Counted from the first letter of the stretch, positions 1 to 7,277 are shown. The stretch: 10,699 nt of DNA from Bacteroidota bacterium (GCA_030540495.1 JAUNWC010000026.1:1-10699); one strand, 5' to 3'. The notes: generated by a model from the letters alone, not told the origin. Program-made: numbers and translations.

Positions 1-11
1 ACAACTTTTTC

Positions 12-1292
12 TTACCAAGCAAATAAAGGACGATTTTGCATCATATCGTTTACTTTCTTGCGAGTGTTGTCTATCAATGTTTCGTTCTCTACGTCAGAAA
101 GTACAGCGTCTATCATAGATACTATTTCTGGCATAGCGTCTTCTTTCAAACCACGTGTAGTTATGGCAGGAGTACCTACTCTTATACCTGAGGTTTGGAA
201 AGCAGAACGAGAATCAAATGGAACCATATTTTTATTTATAGTTATATCGGCTCTTACAAGAGTATTCTCAGCAACCTTACCCGTTAGTTCTGGGAATTTA
301 GGTCTAAGGTCTATAAGCATTAGGTGATTATCTGTACCGCCAGAGATAACTTTGTAGCCTCTTTTTACAAATTCTGCTGCCATAGTGGAAGCATTTTTTC
401 TTACTTGTTTGATATACTCGTGGTAAGCAGGAGTAAGTGCCTCACCAAAAGCAACGGCTTTGGCTGCTATTACGTGCTCCAAAGGACCACCTTGGATACC
501 TGGAAAGACTGCAGAGTCCAACAAGGAGGACATCATTTTTATAGCACCTTTTGGAGTTTTCTTGCCCCAAGGGTTTTCAAAATCCTCTCCCATCATAATC
601 ATACCGCCACGTGGTCCTCTAAGGGTTTTGTGTGTAGTGGTGGTAACTATGTGGCAATATTTTACAGCGTTGTTTAATTCTCCTGTTGCTATCAAACCTG
701 CAGGGTGAGCAATATCTGCCAAAAGTATAGCACCTATTTCATCGGCTATTTTACGCATTCTTGCCCAATCCCATTCGCGAGAATAAGCAGATGCGCCTCC
801 TATGATAAGTTTTGGTTGCTCTTTTCTTGCTACTTCTTCCATCATATCATAGTCTATCGTGCCAGTTTCTTCTTTTACTCCGTAAGCAACTTGTCTGTAA
901 TAAGTACCAGAAATATTTACAGGAGAACCATGAGAAAGGTGTCCGCCGTGGTTAAGGTCTAAGCCCATAAAGGTTTCGCCTGGTTGAAGACAAGCAAAGA
1001 AAACTGCCAAGTTTGCTTGTGCTCCACTGTGTGGTTGAACATTTGCCCAGCAGGCTCCAAACAATTGTTTTGCTCTTTCTATTGCTATGTTTTCAGATTG
1101 GTCAACTATCTGACAACCACCATAATAACGTTTGCCAGGATAACCCTCAGCATATTTGTTGGTCATAACAGACCCCATGGCTTCCATAACTTGGTCAGAA
1201 ACAAAGTTCTCTGAGGCAATAAGTTCTATACCCTTTGTTTGTCTTGCTCTTTCTTGAGCTATAAGGTCAAAGATTTGTGTATCTCTTGTCAT
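12..1292 (-). CDS. glyA: Serine hydroxymethyltransferase (glycine hydroxymethyltransferase)
   Basis: PLP-dependent cytoplasmic enzyme that interconverts serine plus tetrahydrofolate with glycine plus 5,10-methylene-THF, the main source of one-carbon units. The 426-residue product is full length (E. coli GlyA has 417). Visible family signatures are the N-terminal ELIASEN segment (23-29), E49 and the tyrosine pair Y56/Y57 in [13 protein letters not shown], the PLP-stacking H118, D193 and H196 in the ADIAHPAG segment, the Schiff-base lysine K222 in [14 protein letters not shown], and the substrate-carboxylate arginine R371 in [11 protein letters not shown]. Residues about 235-258 form a longer loop than in E. 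coli before [11 protein letters not shown], which I associate with Bacteroidota enzymes. The ATG at 1292 is about 45 bases downstream of a good promoter. The stop lies at the window edge, so the gene is complete. It appears to be monocistronic at its 5' side. Confidence 0.98.
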   Translation of the reverse strand: MTRDTQIFDLIAQERARQTKGIELIASENFVSDQVMEAMGSVMTNKYAEGYPGKRYYGGCQIVDQSENIAIERAKQLFGACWANVQPHSGAQANLAVFFACLQPGETFMGLDLNHGGHLSHGSPVNISGTYYRQVAYGVKEETGTIDYDMMEEVARKEQPKLIIGGASAYSREWDWARMRKIADEIGAILLADIAHPAGLIATGELNNAVKYCHIVTTTTHKTLRGPRGGMIMMGEDFENPWGKKTPKGAIKMMSSLLDSAVFPGIQGGPLEHVIAAKAVAFGEALTPAYHEYIKQVRKNASTMAAEFVKRGYKVISGGTDNHLMLIDLRPKFPELTGKVAENTLVRADITINKNMVPFDSRSAFQTSGIRVGTPAITTRGLKEDAMPEIVSMIDAVLSDVENETLIDNTRKKVNDMMQNRPLFAW

Positions 1293-1337
1293 TTTTGTTT
1301 TATTTTTTATAGTTATACGCTATGTTAATTTAAGTTG

Positions 1338-1368
1338 CAAAAATATAAATATTTATTTTATTTACAAA
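1338..1368 (-). promoter_or_regulatory. Bacteroidota-type promoter of glyA
   Basis: On the minus strand a TTTG (1365-1368) is followed after exactly 19 bases by TATTTTTG (1338-1345). This is a full match to the Bacteroidota housekeeping consensus TTTG-N19-21-TAnnTTTG. It implies a leader of about 40 bases, too short for a glycine riboswitch. Confidence 0.8.
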
Positions 1369-1392
1369 AGTTTTCTTCCTTTAAAATCAAAA

Positions 1393-2454
1393 TTATGCTT
1401 TCTTTTTTGGCAACAAAACAGAGAACAATATACTCAAAAGCAATATTGATACTATGGTCAAAAGAGAAGCAAGTATAGGTATATCAAAATTAATAGGCTC
1501 GCATTCCAAAATCATTTTTACTCCTATAAACAAAAGCAAAAATACCAAACCTATTTTCAAATATCTAAACATACCTATTATACTACTTATAAGGAAAAAC
1601 AAAGAACGCAAGCCAAGAATAGCAAACACATTGGAAAAGAAAACTATATAAGGGTCTTTGGTAACGGAGAAAATAGCCGGAATGGAATCCACGGCAAACA
1701 AAACATCAGTAAATTCTATAACAACCAAACACAAAAGCAAAGGAGTAATAAATAGTTTGCCCTCTATACGTTTTACAAAGGAATGGTCTTCTATGGTATC
1801 ATGCACGGGGAAGAATTTGGAAAACAATCTTACCATAGGGTTATTCTCGGGGTGCATTTCTTCTTTTTTATTCCTTTTAAGAAACATAGACACAGCAGAA
1901 TAAATCAAAAATATGCCAAAAACCATAAGCACCCATTCGTATTTGGCTATCAAAGCACCAGCAACAAAAATAAAAATAAACCTCATAGCCATTGCTCCGA
2001 TAATTCCCCACATAAGTACTCTTTTATAATATTGTGGTGGAATAGAAAAGGAGGAAAAAATAAGTATCATTACAAAAATATTGTCTATGCTCAAAGAATA
2101 TTCTATCAGATAGCCCGTAAAATATTCCAAAGTCATTTGTTTGTTGTAAATACCTACTGCTTGGTCAAAAGGAAGGGTAGCAATTTTGTTAAGGACGCCA
2201 CTTTCATGGTATTTTGAAGACATTTCAACTAAGGCTTGCATATCTTCTATGCCGTGTATTTGGTTGCCAAAAAATCTAATAAACAAGCCAAAAAGTACAG
2301 CAAGCCCCATCCATATAAAAGTAGTAATGGTGGCTCGTTTGAGGCTTATTACCTTGTCTTTTTTCTCAAAAACTCCAAGGTCAAGGGCAAGCAAAACTAA
2401 TATCACCACCACAAAACAAAGAAAAACAAGCGTTTGTATTAAAGAATCATGCAT
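1393..2454 (-). CDS. TerC/Alx-family integral membrane protein, probable Mn2+ (metal) exporter
   Basis: The 353-residue protein is hydrophobic, with about eight to nine predicted membrane helices. It carries the TerC family hallmarks: an ALDLGVF first helix (23-29), acidic residues E118 and D124 in the LIEYSLSIDN segment, and the highly conserved stretch with E247, D250 and D256 around FAVDSIPAI followed by the FAILGLRSL motif. Characterised members such as E. coli Alx are linked to manganese export and alkaline or membrane stress. The name TerC comes from tellurite resistance, but no other ter genes are nearby, so tellurite is unlikely to be the role. Compared with Alx (about 321 residues) there is an extra hydrophilic stretch of roughly 25-30 residues at about 66-103, between the second and third helices. 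No yybP-ykoY manganese riboswitch is seen, and the leader is short. The substrate assignment is inferred from family. Confidence 0.9.
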   Translation of the reverse strand: MHDSLIQTLVFLCFVVVILVLLALDLGVFEKKDKVISLKRATITTFIWMGLAVLFGLFIRFFGNQIHGIEDMQALVEMSSKYHESGVLNKIATLPFDQAVGIYNKQMTLEYFTGYLIEYSLSIDNIFVMILIFSSFSIPPQYYKRVLMWGIIGAMAMRFIFIFVAGALIAKYEWVLMVFGIFLIYSAVSMFLKRNKKEEMHPENNPMVRLFSKFFPVHDTIEDHSFVKRIEGKLFITPLLLCLVVIEFTDVLFAVDSIPAIFSVTKDPYIVFFSNVFAILGLRSLFFLISSIIGMFRYLKIGLVFLLLFIGVKMILECEPINFDIPILASLLTIVSILLLSILFSVLLPKKKA

Positions 2455-2473
2455 AACATTCTATATTTTTTTG

Positions 2474-2504
2474 CAAAGTTAGTATATTTTTAATAAAAAT
2501 CTAA
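2474..2504 (-). promoter_or_regulatory. Bacteroidota-type promoter of the TerC-family gene
   Basis: Minus strand TAACTTTG (2474-2481) matches the -7 box TAnnTTTG. Nineteen bases upstream is TTAG (2501-2504), one mismatch from TTTG, and its TAG is the stop codon of rsgA. The gene can therefore be transcribed independently of rsgA, with a leader of about 15-20 bases. Confidence 0.65.
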
Positions 2505-3433
2505 TTCATATCATCGGCGGTAATCAATTTCAAATAATTATTGTATCTCTCCAAAGGTATTTCCTCTTCCTCTACCGCTTTTTTTATGGCACAGTGTGGC
2601 TCGTGTATATGAGTACAATTGTAGTACTTGCAACCCTCTAACCTTTCTTTCATTTCTGGAAAATAAAGCGCCAACTCTTCTTTTCTTATTTTCACCATAC
2701 CAAAAGACTTTATTCCCGGAGTATCAATAATGTCTATACCCTCAAAACTTATCATTTGAGCAAAGGTTGTAGTATGTTTGCCCGAATGGTGAAGGGAGGA
2801 TATTTCTCCCGTTTTCAATTGAGCCTCAGGGTAAAGAGCATTAATTATCGTACTTTTGCCTACTCCACTATTGCCCGCAAACATAGATATTTTGCCTTTC
2901 ATACTCTCTTTTAATTTGTTGATGCCTTTTTTTTCAGTTGCCGAAATTAACCAACATTTATAGCCTATGCTTTCGTATAATTCCATAAGATAGCCCGCAT
3001 ATAGCATAGCCTCCTCATCGTATATATCTGCTTTGTTTAAGACTATTTCGGCAGGCACGTTGTAAGCATTGGCACTAACAAGAAACCTATCTATAAACAT
3101 TGTTTCTGTTTTTGGCAAACAAGCCGAAATTACCAAAAACACCTTATCCAAATTGGCGGCTATTATGTGAGTTTGTTTTGAAAGATTGGTTGAGCGTCTT
3201 ATTATGTAGTTTTTTCTATCAAAAATCTTGTCTATCAGAGCGTATTCAGAATTGTCAGATTTGAGAAAATGAACTTTGTCGCCTATGGCTAAAGGATTGG
3301 TGGATTTGATGCCCTTTATTCTAAAATTGCCTTTGATAAAGCATTTTTGCAAATCATTATTCAAAGTGCGTACTATGTAACTATCTCCTGTGGTACGTAC
3401 TACTATTCCGCTGTTGTTATCCATCTCTTGCAT
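2501..3433 (-). CDS. rsgA: Ribosome small-subunit-dependent GTPase A (circularly permuted GTPase)
   Basis: Cytoplasmic GTPase that acts in late 30S subunit maturation and whose hydrolysis is stimulated by the small subunit. The order of motifs shows the circular permutation of the RsgA/YjeQ family. An N-terminal OB fold (about 1-80) is followed by G4 NKAD (133-136), G5 SAT (164-166), the P-loop GNSGVGKS (187-194), a switch region with HTTT (220-223) and G3 DTPG (237-240). The C-terminal zinc site has C268, C273, H275 and C281, with the spacing C-x4-C-x-H-x5-C of the E. coli protein. At 310 residues the length is typical. Two starts are plausible, the ATG at 3433 used here and an in-frame ATG at 3424; no ribosome-binding site separates them. 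No consensus promoter is visible between it and the upstream tRNA terminator, so transcription may come by read-through from the tRNA promoter. Confidence 0.97.
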   Translation of the reverse strand: MQEMDNNSGIVVRTTGDSYIVRTLNNDLQKCFIKGNFRIKGIKSTNPLAIGDKVHFLKSDNSEYALIDKIFDRKNYIIRRSTNLSKQTHIIAANLDKVFLVISACLPKTETMFIDRFLVSANAYNVPAEIVLNKADIYDEEAMLYAGYLMELYESIGYKCWLISATEKKGINKLKESMKGKISMFAGNSGVGKSTIINALYPEAQLKTGEISSLHHSGKHTTTFAQMISFEGIDIIDTPGIKSFGMVKIRKEELALYFPEMKERLEGCKYYNCTHIHEPHCAIKKAVEEEEIPLERYNNYLKLITADDMN

Positions 3434-3443
3434 AATACACTAA

Positions 3444-3480
3444 CAAAAAAAAAGAAGCGATAAACAAAATCATCGCTTCT
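3444..3480 (-). terminator. Rho-independent terminator after tRNA-fMet
   Basis: A perfect 9-bp stem AGAAGCGAT/ATCGCTTCT (3453-3461 with 3472-3480) with a 10-base loop is followed on the minus strand by an unbroken run of T residues (A run 3445-3453 on the plus strand). It lies 12 bases past the tRNA 3' end and directly before rsgA. Confidence 0.85.
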
Positions 3481-3492
3481 CAAACATCTTTG

Positions 3493-3564
3493 TAGCGGGG
3501 GCAGGATTCGAACCTACGACCTTTGGGTTATGAGCCCAATGAGCTGCCTCTGCTCCACCCCGCA
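3493..3564 (-). tRNA. Initiator tRNA-fMet (anticodon CAT)
   Basis: The 72-base gene folds as a cloverleaf on the minus strand. It has an acceptor stem GCGGGG/CCCCGC (positions 2-7 with 66-71), a D stem GAGC/GCTC, anticodon stem TTGGG/CCCAA with loop CTCATAA (anticodon at 3530-3532), and a T arm GTAGG-TTCGAAT-CCTGC. Two hallmarks show that it is the initiator and not elongator Met or tRNA-Ile2. The 1-72 position is unpaired (T1 opposite T72, as C1-A72 in E. coli), and three consecutive G-C pairs lie beside the anticodon loop. The discriminator is A73. The CCA end is not encoded (A73 is followed by CAA), so it must be added by tRNA nucleotidyltransferase. Own promoter upstream and own terminator downstream. 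Confidence 0.96.
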
Positions 3565-3582
3565 GTCTTTCTTATTTCTTTG

Positions 3583-3614
3583 CAAAATTAGTACAAATTT
3601 TTATTGTGTGCAAA
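3583..3614 (-). promoter_or_regulatory. Promoter of tRNA-fMet
   Basis: Minus strand TTTG (3611-3614), 20-base spacer, then TAATTTTG (3583-3590), a full consensus match about 18 bases before the mature tRNA 5' end. It sits between the flavodoxin-gene terminator and the tRNA. Confidence 0.8.
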
Positions 3615-3635
3615 TGTTTTTTTAAGTTTTTTTCT

Positions 3636-3682
3636 AAAAAAGAGAATAAATAACTGTTATACAAACGGTTATTTATTCTCTT
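3636..3682 (-). terminator. Strong hairpin terminator after the flavodoxin lipoprotein gene
   Basis: A 19-bp stem pairs 3640-3658 with 3664-3682 (one T-G wobble at 3655/3667) around a 5-base loop ATACA. On the minus strand it is followed by a T run (3636-3641 read as A on plus). It begins 18 bases past the stop codon at 3700. The plus-strand side also has a T run at 3690-3696, so it could stop transcription from both directions. Confidence 0.85.
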
Positions 3683-3699
3683 AAATTAGTTTTTTTGTA

Positions 3700-4266
3700 T
3701 TACTTTGCTAAGTCAATACACTCTTTTAACTGAGTTTGGTTTGGAGAATTTAACAATTTGCCTCCTACTATGTTAAGTTTTGGATAGGTCTTTTGCAAAT
3801 CCTCTACGCTTTTGGTGATGGTACTTCCGCCAGAAGTAGCAAACAAAACAATTTTTTTACCCTCAAAATTATAACTTTCTAAGAAAGTATTGATTATTGT
3901 AGGAGCAGTGTACCACCATATAGGAAAACCAATATAGACAACAGAATATTCGTCTATGTTGTCAATTTTTTTTGTTATGGCAGGACGAGAAGAAAGGTCT
4001 TTCATCTCCAAAGTGGAACGAGATTGTTTGTTTGTCCAATCCAAATCTGCCTCAGTGTAGATTTTCTCCGGAGTTATTTCTGTTAAATCTGCTTTTGCAG
4101 TCTCAGCCAATTGTTCGGCAACTTTTTTGGTTACTCCAGAGGCTGAAAAATAAGCAACTAAACTTTTCATTTGCTTTTCCTCCTTTTGTTTTTCTTGTTT
4201 TTGTGAGCAAGCAGTAAAACCAACTAAGCATATCGCCATCACGATTAATAAAATACGTTTCATCAT
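3700..4266 (-). CDS. Flavodoxin-like lipoprotein (Flavodoxin_4 type)
   Basis: The 188-residue product begins with a short basic end and hydrophobic segment (1-16) ending in the lipobox VGFTAC, so Cys20 should be lipidated and the mature protein anchored outside the cytoplasm. A Lys/Glu/Gln-rich linker (21-33) leads to a flavodoxin fold. The linker is followed by the FMN phosphate loop [16 protein letters not shown] (39-54), the [13 protein letters not shown] segment (111-123) with the aromatic residues expected next to the isoalloxazine ring, and the LFATSGGS loop (141-148). The fold matches the short flavodoxin class common in gut Bacteroidota and Firmicutes, whose redox partners are mostly unknown. 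An alternative start one codon later (4263) is equally possible. It is divergent from aldo/keto reductase 1, suggesting a shared redox role. Function beyond FMN binding and electron transfer is inference. Confidence 0.92.
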   Translation of the reverse strand: MMKRILLIVMAICLVGFTACSQKQEKQKEEKQMKSLVAYFSASGVTKKVAEQLAETAKADLTEITPEKIYTEADLDWTNKQSRSTLEMKDLSSRPAITKKIDNIDEYSVVYIGFPIWWYTAPTIINTFLESYNFEGKKIVLFATSGGSTITKSVEDLQKTYPKLNIVGGKLLNSPNQTQLKECIDLAK

Positions 4267-4292
4267 CTATTTTGTTTTTATTATTCCATTTG

Positions 4293-4300
4293 CAAAGATA
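4293..4300 (-). promoter_or_regulatory. Probable -7 box of the flavodoxin lipoprotein promoter
   Basis: Minus strand TATCTTTG (4293-4300) fits TAnnTTTG and leaves a leader of about 20-25 bases. The -33 region (about 4320-4323, TTAT) is a poor match, so the promoter may need an activator. Confidence 0.55.
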
Positions 4301-4336
4301 TAAAAAATTTTATTTTTTTATAAATTTTTATAAGTT

Positions 4337-4399
4337 TTTATAGGTTGAGATAGGTTAGCATAAGTTACAGACATAGCCTGTTTATAGGTTGGGATAGGT
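4337..4399. repeat. Pair of 19-base direct repeats, possible regulator sites
   Basis: TTTATAGGTTGAGATAGGT at 4337-4355 recurs at 4381-4399 with a single change (A to G at the tenth plus one base), start to start 44 bases, close to four helical turns. A partial third copy (ATAAGTTTTTATAGG-like) precedes the first. Their position between two divergent promoters suggests operator sites, but the binding protein is unknown. Confidence 0.45.
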
Positions 4400-4529
4400 A
4401 ATTGTATGTATGGTTTATAAATTAGTTATAATTTGCAAGCATTTAACTTTTTATTATTTCTATTTTTAAATTGTTACCTAAGTCAAATCTTATATCCGTA
4501 TTTTTGGTTAGCATATCTGTAATTATTCT

Positions 4530-4560
4530 TTTAAGAGCAAGTATTCTTAGTGTAATTTTG
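4530..4560 (+). promoter_or_regulatory. Promoter of aldo/keto reductase 1
   Basis: TAATTTTG (4553-4560) fits the -7 consensus. TTTA (4530-4533) lies 19 bases upstream, one mismatch from TTTG. The predicted transcript starts near 4567, about 24 bases before the ATG at 4591, which rules out translation from 4471 for this transcript. Confidence 0.6.
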
Positions 4561-4590
4561 CAAACGGAAATCATAAAAAACGTTATCATT

Positions 4591-5427
4591 ATGATAAAAG
4601 TAACATTAAACAACGGCATAGAAATGCCACAAATTGGTTTGGGTACTTTTCAAACCACTAATCCCAAAGAGTGCCGTCGGTCTGTGCTTGATGCCCTTGA
4701 AATTGGTTATAGACTTATAGATACCGCTCAAGGCTATGGCAACGAACAGTTCATAGGAGAGGCACTTGCTGAAAGCAGTGTGCCACGCAAAGACATATTC
4801 CTTGTGACTAAAGTATGGATGGGAAATTACGAGAATGCCTACGAAAGCGTTTTGCAGTCTATGGAGAGACTACATACAGATTATCTTGACCTTGTACTAC
4901 TACACTGGCCTTTTGGTGATGTATATAAGGCTTGGCGAGACCTTGAAGGACTTTACCACGAAGGAAAGGCTAGAGCAATCGGTGTAAGCAATTTCAACGC
5001 TGGACGGCTTATTGACCTTATTAATTACAACGAAGTAGTGCCATCAGTAAATCAGATTGAGACTAATATCTATTCACAGCAGGAAAAGAATAGAGAGTGG
5101 ATGGACAAGTATGGTGTGCAACACATGGGGTATGCTCCCTTTGGGCAAGGACATATCAACGAAGTGTATGACAACCCGCAGTTGAAAGCCATTGCAGAGG
5201 CTCATCATAAGACTACTCGTCAAGTGGTGCTACGCTTTCAGTTACAGATAGGATGTGTGGTCATTCCAAAATCAGTACATAAGCAACGCTTGGAGGAGAA
5301 CTTCAATATTTTTGACTTTGAACTTTCACCACAAGAGATGCAGACTATAGCGTCTATGAACCGTGAGCAACCTCTTATAGGTAATCCTGAAAATCCTGCT
5401 TTAGTGGAGTCTTCAAGGAAGTGGTAG
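4591..5427 (+). CDS. Aldo/keto reductase 1, cytoplasmic, NADPH-type (2,5-diketogluconate reductase-like)
   Basis: A 278-residue (alpha/beta)8-barrel oxidoreductase of the AKR5-like group, which reduces small aldehydes and ketones such as methylglyoxal or keto sugars with NADPH. The catalytic tetrad is complete: D44 and Y49 in RLIDTAQGYGNE, K74 in LVTKVW and H105 in LLHWP. The NADPH-phosphate motif is also complete, with K227 and S228, R233, E236 and N237 in IPKSVHKQRLEEN. GVSNF (131-135) is present. The family starts with NNGxxMPxxGxGT, so the ATG at 4591 fits. A longer frame opens at a TTG at 4471 but crosses the promoter. There is no signal peptide, unlike the two paralogues downstream. Its 3' end overlaps the end of the convergent AraC gene by 53 bases. 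Substrate cannot be told from sequence. Confidence 0.93.
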   Translation: MIKVTLNNGIEMPQIGLGTFQTTNPKECRRSVLDALEIGYRLIDTAQGYGNEQFIGEALAESSVPRKDIFLVTKVWMGNYENAYESVLQSMERLHTDYLDLVLLHWPFGDVYKAWRDLEGLYHEGKARAIGVSNFNAGRLIDLINYNEVVPSVNQIETNIYSQQEKNREWMDKYGVQHMGYAPFGQGHINEVYDNPQLKAIAEAHHKTTRQVVLRFQLQIGCVVIPKSVHKQRLEENFNIFDFELSPQEMQTIASMNREQPLIGNPENPALVESSRKW

Positions 5428-6310
5428 ATTGATATTGGCTTGGAGTCATACCTGTAATCTTTGTAAAAGAGCGCGTAAAATGCTGAGGATAGTTAAAGCC
5501 AAGTTCGTAAGCGACATTGCTTATAGATTCACCAGTCTGCAACAAGCCTTTCGCTCTTTGCACGATAAAATCTGTAATGATTGTCTTTGGAGACAAGCCT
5601 GTTACTTTACGGCAAAGATCACCAAGATAGTTGGACGAAAAGCACAACTCACTTGCAACCCACTTTACCGAAGGAAAACCTTCACGGAGTTGCCGACCTT
5701 GTTCGTAATACTGCCTTACTACCGAGATTATACGACTCTGCAGGTCATTGGCGACAGAGACATCCTCAGATATCTGCCGATTGTAGAAACGCAGGCAATA
5801 GTTGAGAACAAGTTCTATGTAAGCGACAAGTATCTTGTCTTGCACGGCATCTTTTTGAGAGTTCATCTCCTCACGCATACATCTCATACAACCAACTATA
5901 GTTTCTCGTTCATCGGGTTTCATAACAAGGGCTTCATTGGAGTTGTAACCAAGAAAACCATAGTCTTCTATACGCCTCTCCAATGTAGTGCCACGAAGTA
6001 GAGCAGAATCAAAGAGTAGAGCCCAACCACGTATGTGTGGCGCATAGTCCTCATTCTCAGCACCGCCAAACTGTCCGGGAGAAACACAGATAAGAGAGCC
6101 CGCCTCATAGTTGTAATGCTTAGAACCATAGCGGAGGGTGTCGCCAGGGTCATCACGGAGAAAAAGTCCATAGACTCCGAAATGAACAAAACTATTACGC
6201 ATATTTGGTAACTCATCATAGCAAACTACACTTACAAGCGGATGATAGTCTATAGCACCAACCCACTGATTGTAATCATGCACTGTATATACTTCTTGTA
6301 TGTTTGTCAT
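5375..6310 (-). CDS. AraC/XylS-family transcriptional regulator
   Basis: A 311-residue regulator. An N-terminal sensing domain resembling a cupin occupies about 20-180, with an effector pocket of unknown ligand. The C-terminal pair of helix-turn-helix motifs lies at about 214-240 (VKWVASELCFSSNYLGDLCRK) and 262-285 (ISNVAYELGFNYPQHFTRSF), followed by the family-typical GMTPSQY at 287-293. The start at 6310 is chosen because the ATG follows a TATCTTTG -7 box at once; a longer frame to 6511 would run antisense through reductase 2 and adds only a low-complexity hydrophobic stretch. It is divergent from reductase 2 (70-base gap) and convergent on reductase 1, its last 17 codons lying antisense to that gene. 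By position it probably controls the reductases, as YqhC controls yqhD-dkgA in E. coli. That role is inference. Confidence 0.92.
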   Translation of the reverse strand: MTNIQEVYTVHDYNQWVGAIDYHPLVSVVCYDELPNMRNSFVHFGVYGLFLRDDPGDTLRYGSKHYNYEAGSLICVSPGQFGGAENEDYAPHIRGWALLFDSALLRGTTLERRIEDYGFLGYNSNEALVMKPDERETIVGCMRCMREEMNSQKDAVQDKILVAYIELVLNYCLRFYNRQISEDVSVANDLQSRIISVVRQYYEQGRQLREGFPSVKWVASELCFSSNYLGDLCRKVTGLSPKTIITDFIVQRAKGLLQTGESISNVAYELGFNYPQHFTRSFTKITGMTPSQYQSTTSLKTPLKQDFQDYL

Positions 6311-6317
6311 AAGATAG

Positions 6318-6325
6318 CAAAGATA
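6318..6325 (-). promoter_or_regulatory. Probable -7 box of the AraC regulator gene
   Basis: Minus strand TATCTTTG (6318-6325) lies 7 bases before the ATG at 6310, implying an almost leaderless transcript. No clear TTTG -33 box is seen 19-21 bases upstream. The whole divergent gap is only 70 bases, and no consensus promoter facing reductase 2 was found in it, which would fit activator-dependent expression. Confidence 0.45.
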
Positions 6326-6380
6326 CAAAGAAAAGAATAAATTAAAGTAATAATAATCAAAAAAATAAAACAAACATAAA

Positions 6381-7277
6381 ATGAAAAATAGAATAATAAC
6401 AATACTTGCCTTGATATTTTCAATATTCATTGCAAACGCACAAAATACACCCAAAGTTCCAATGGTAAAACTGAATAATGGTATGGAAATGCCACAATTA
6501 GGAGTAGGCACATTTCTCGTTAAAGAAGATGCCGTTCAGAGAGTTAGTTATGCTATCAAAGTTGGTTTTAGATTGATAGACGTCGCTCAGGGCTATGGAA
6601 ACGAGAAAGAAGTGGGAGAAGGTATCCGACAGAGTGGAATAGACCGCTCAGAGTTATTCGTTACTACAAAGATAAATACTACAGAAATGCGTAATGGCAC
6701 CGTCAGAGAGTCGTTAGACAAAAGTCTTGCCGACCTCGCTACAGGTTACATTGACCTTGTTCTCATTCATTGGCCAGTTGAGGGAAAAATAAAGGAGACT
6801 TGGCAGATATTAGAGGAATATATTGACAAAGGGTTAATCCGCTGTATTGGTGTAAGTAATTTCAATCCTCATCACCTTGACGACCTTTTGGAATATGCTC
6901 GCATACAACCTGTGGTTAATCAGATAGAGGTTGAGCCATATTTGACACAGCAAAAGGTTGTAGGATATACATTTCAAAAGGGTATTCAGGTGCAGGCATG
7001 GGGACCACTTGGACAAGGTATCACAGGAGTACTTGAAGACCCTGTAATCGGTGAGATTGCCACACGACATGGCAAGTCAATAGCCCAGGTAATACTTCGT
7101 TGGCATATGCAACGCGGATTAGTAACCATCCCTCGTTGTGATAATGACGCTCATACAGAGGAGAATATACGTATATTTGACTTTGAACTTTCGCCTGCTG
7201 AAATGGAAATTATCTCAGGTCTAAACCGCGACCAGCGTTCCAATTCAAAGAATGACCCCGACAATTTCCCATGGTAA
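6381..7277 (+). CDS. Aldo/keto reductase 2, predicted exported, altered cofactor site
   Basis: A 298-residue enzyme of the same family as reductase 1, with an added N-terminal signal peptide: basic MKNR, hydrophobic core 5-17, and a likely signal peptidase I site after ANA-Q (20/21). The barrel then begins NNGMEMPQLGVGT. The tetrad is intact: D67 and Y72 in RLIDVAQGYGNE, K97 and H130 in LIHWP. The cofactor motif is changed. Where reductase 1 has PKSVHKQRLEEN, this protein has PRCDNDAHTEEN, so Lys, Ser and the 2'-phosphate-binding Arg become R252, C253 and H258. In Corynebacterium 2,5-diketogluconate reductase the equivalent Arg-to-His change (R238H) favours NADH, so relaxed or NADH specificity is a reasonable inference. 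First gene of a two-gene unit with reductase 3; probably controlled by the divergent AraC protein. Confidence 0.92.
   Translation: MKNRIITILALIFSIFIANAQNTPKVPMVKLNNGMEMPQLGVGTFLVKEDAVQRVSYAIKVGFRLIDVAQGYGNEKEVGEGIRQSGIDRSELFVTTKINTTEMRNGTVRESLDKSLADLATGYIDLVLIHWPVEGKIKETWQILEEYIDKGLIRCIGVSNFNPHHLDDLLEYARIQPVVNQIEVEPYLTQQKVVGYTFQKGIQVQAWGPLGQGITGVLEDPVIGEIATRHGKSIAQVILRWHMQRGLVTIPRCDNDAHTEENIRIFDFELSPAEMEIISGLNRDQRSNSKNDPDNFPW

Larger units (their letters stand above)
4267..4590. other. Divergent intergenic region between flavodoxin lipoprotein and reductase 1
   Basis: This 324-base, very AT-rich stretch contains no credible gene. It holds the flavodoxin -7 box, two candidate plus-strand -7 boxes (TATTTTTG at 4499-4506 and TAATTTTG at 4553-4560), and a near-perfect 19-base direct repeat at 4337-4355 and 4381-4399. 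A reading frame from a TTG at 4471 runs through into reductase 1 but spans both promoters and has no homology to the enzyme family. Confidence 0.6.

Noticed and set aside
58..1214. Several plus-strand frames of 76-117 codons opposite glyA
   Set aside because: They are shadows of a highly conserved minus-strand enzyme, with no promoters or recognisable products.
1293..1337. Glycine riboswitch upstream of glyA
   Set aside because: The leader predicted from the promoter is only about 45 bases and has no aptamer-like stems.
2455..2500. Manganese (yybP-ykoY) riboswitch upstream of the TerC-family gene
   Set aside because: The predicted leader is under 25 bases and the consensus loops are absent.
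4471..4590. 40-residue N-terminal extension of reductase 1 from a TTG codon
   Set aside because: It contains the -7 box at 4553-4560 and another at 4499-4506, and the family alignment begins at the ATG at 4591. The extension is hydrophobic only because the DNA is AT-rich.
5429..6001. 190-residue open frame on the plus strand
   Set aside because: It is antisense to the AraC regulator, shows no domain or biased composition of a real protein, and lacks promoter. The AraC frame has clear helix-turn-helix motifs.
6311..6511. 67-residue N-terminal extension of the AraC regulator
   Set aside because: It would run antisense through the start of reductase 2 and cross the regulator's own -7 box. The start at 6310 gives the usual family length.
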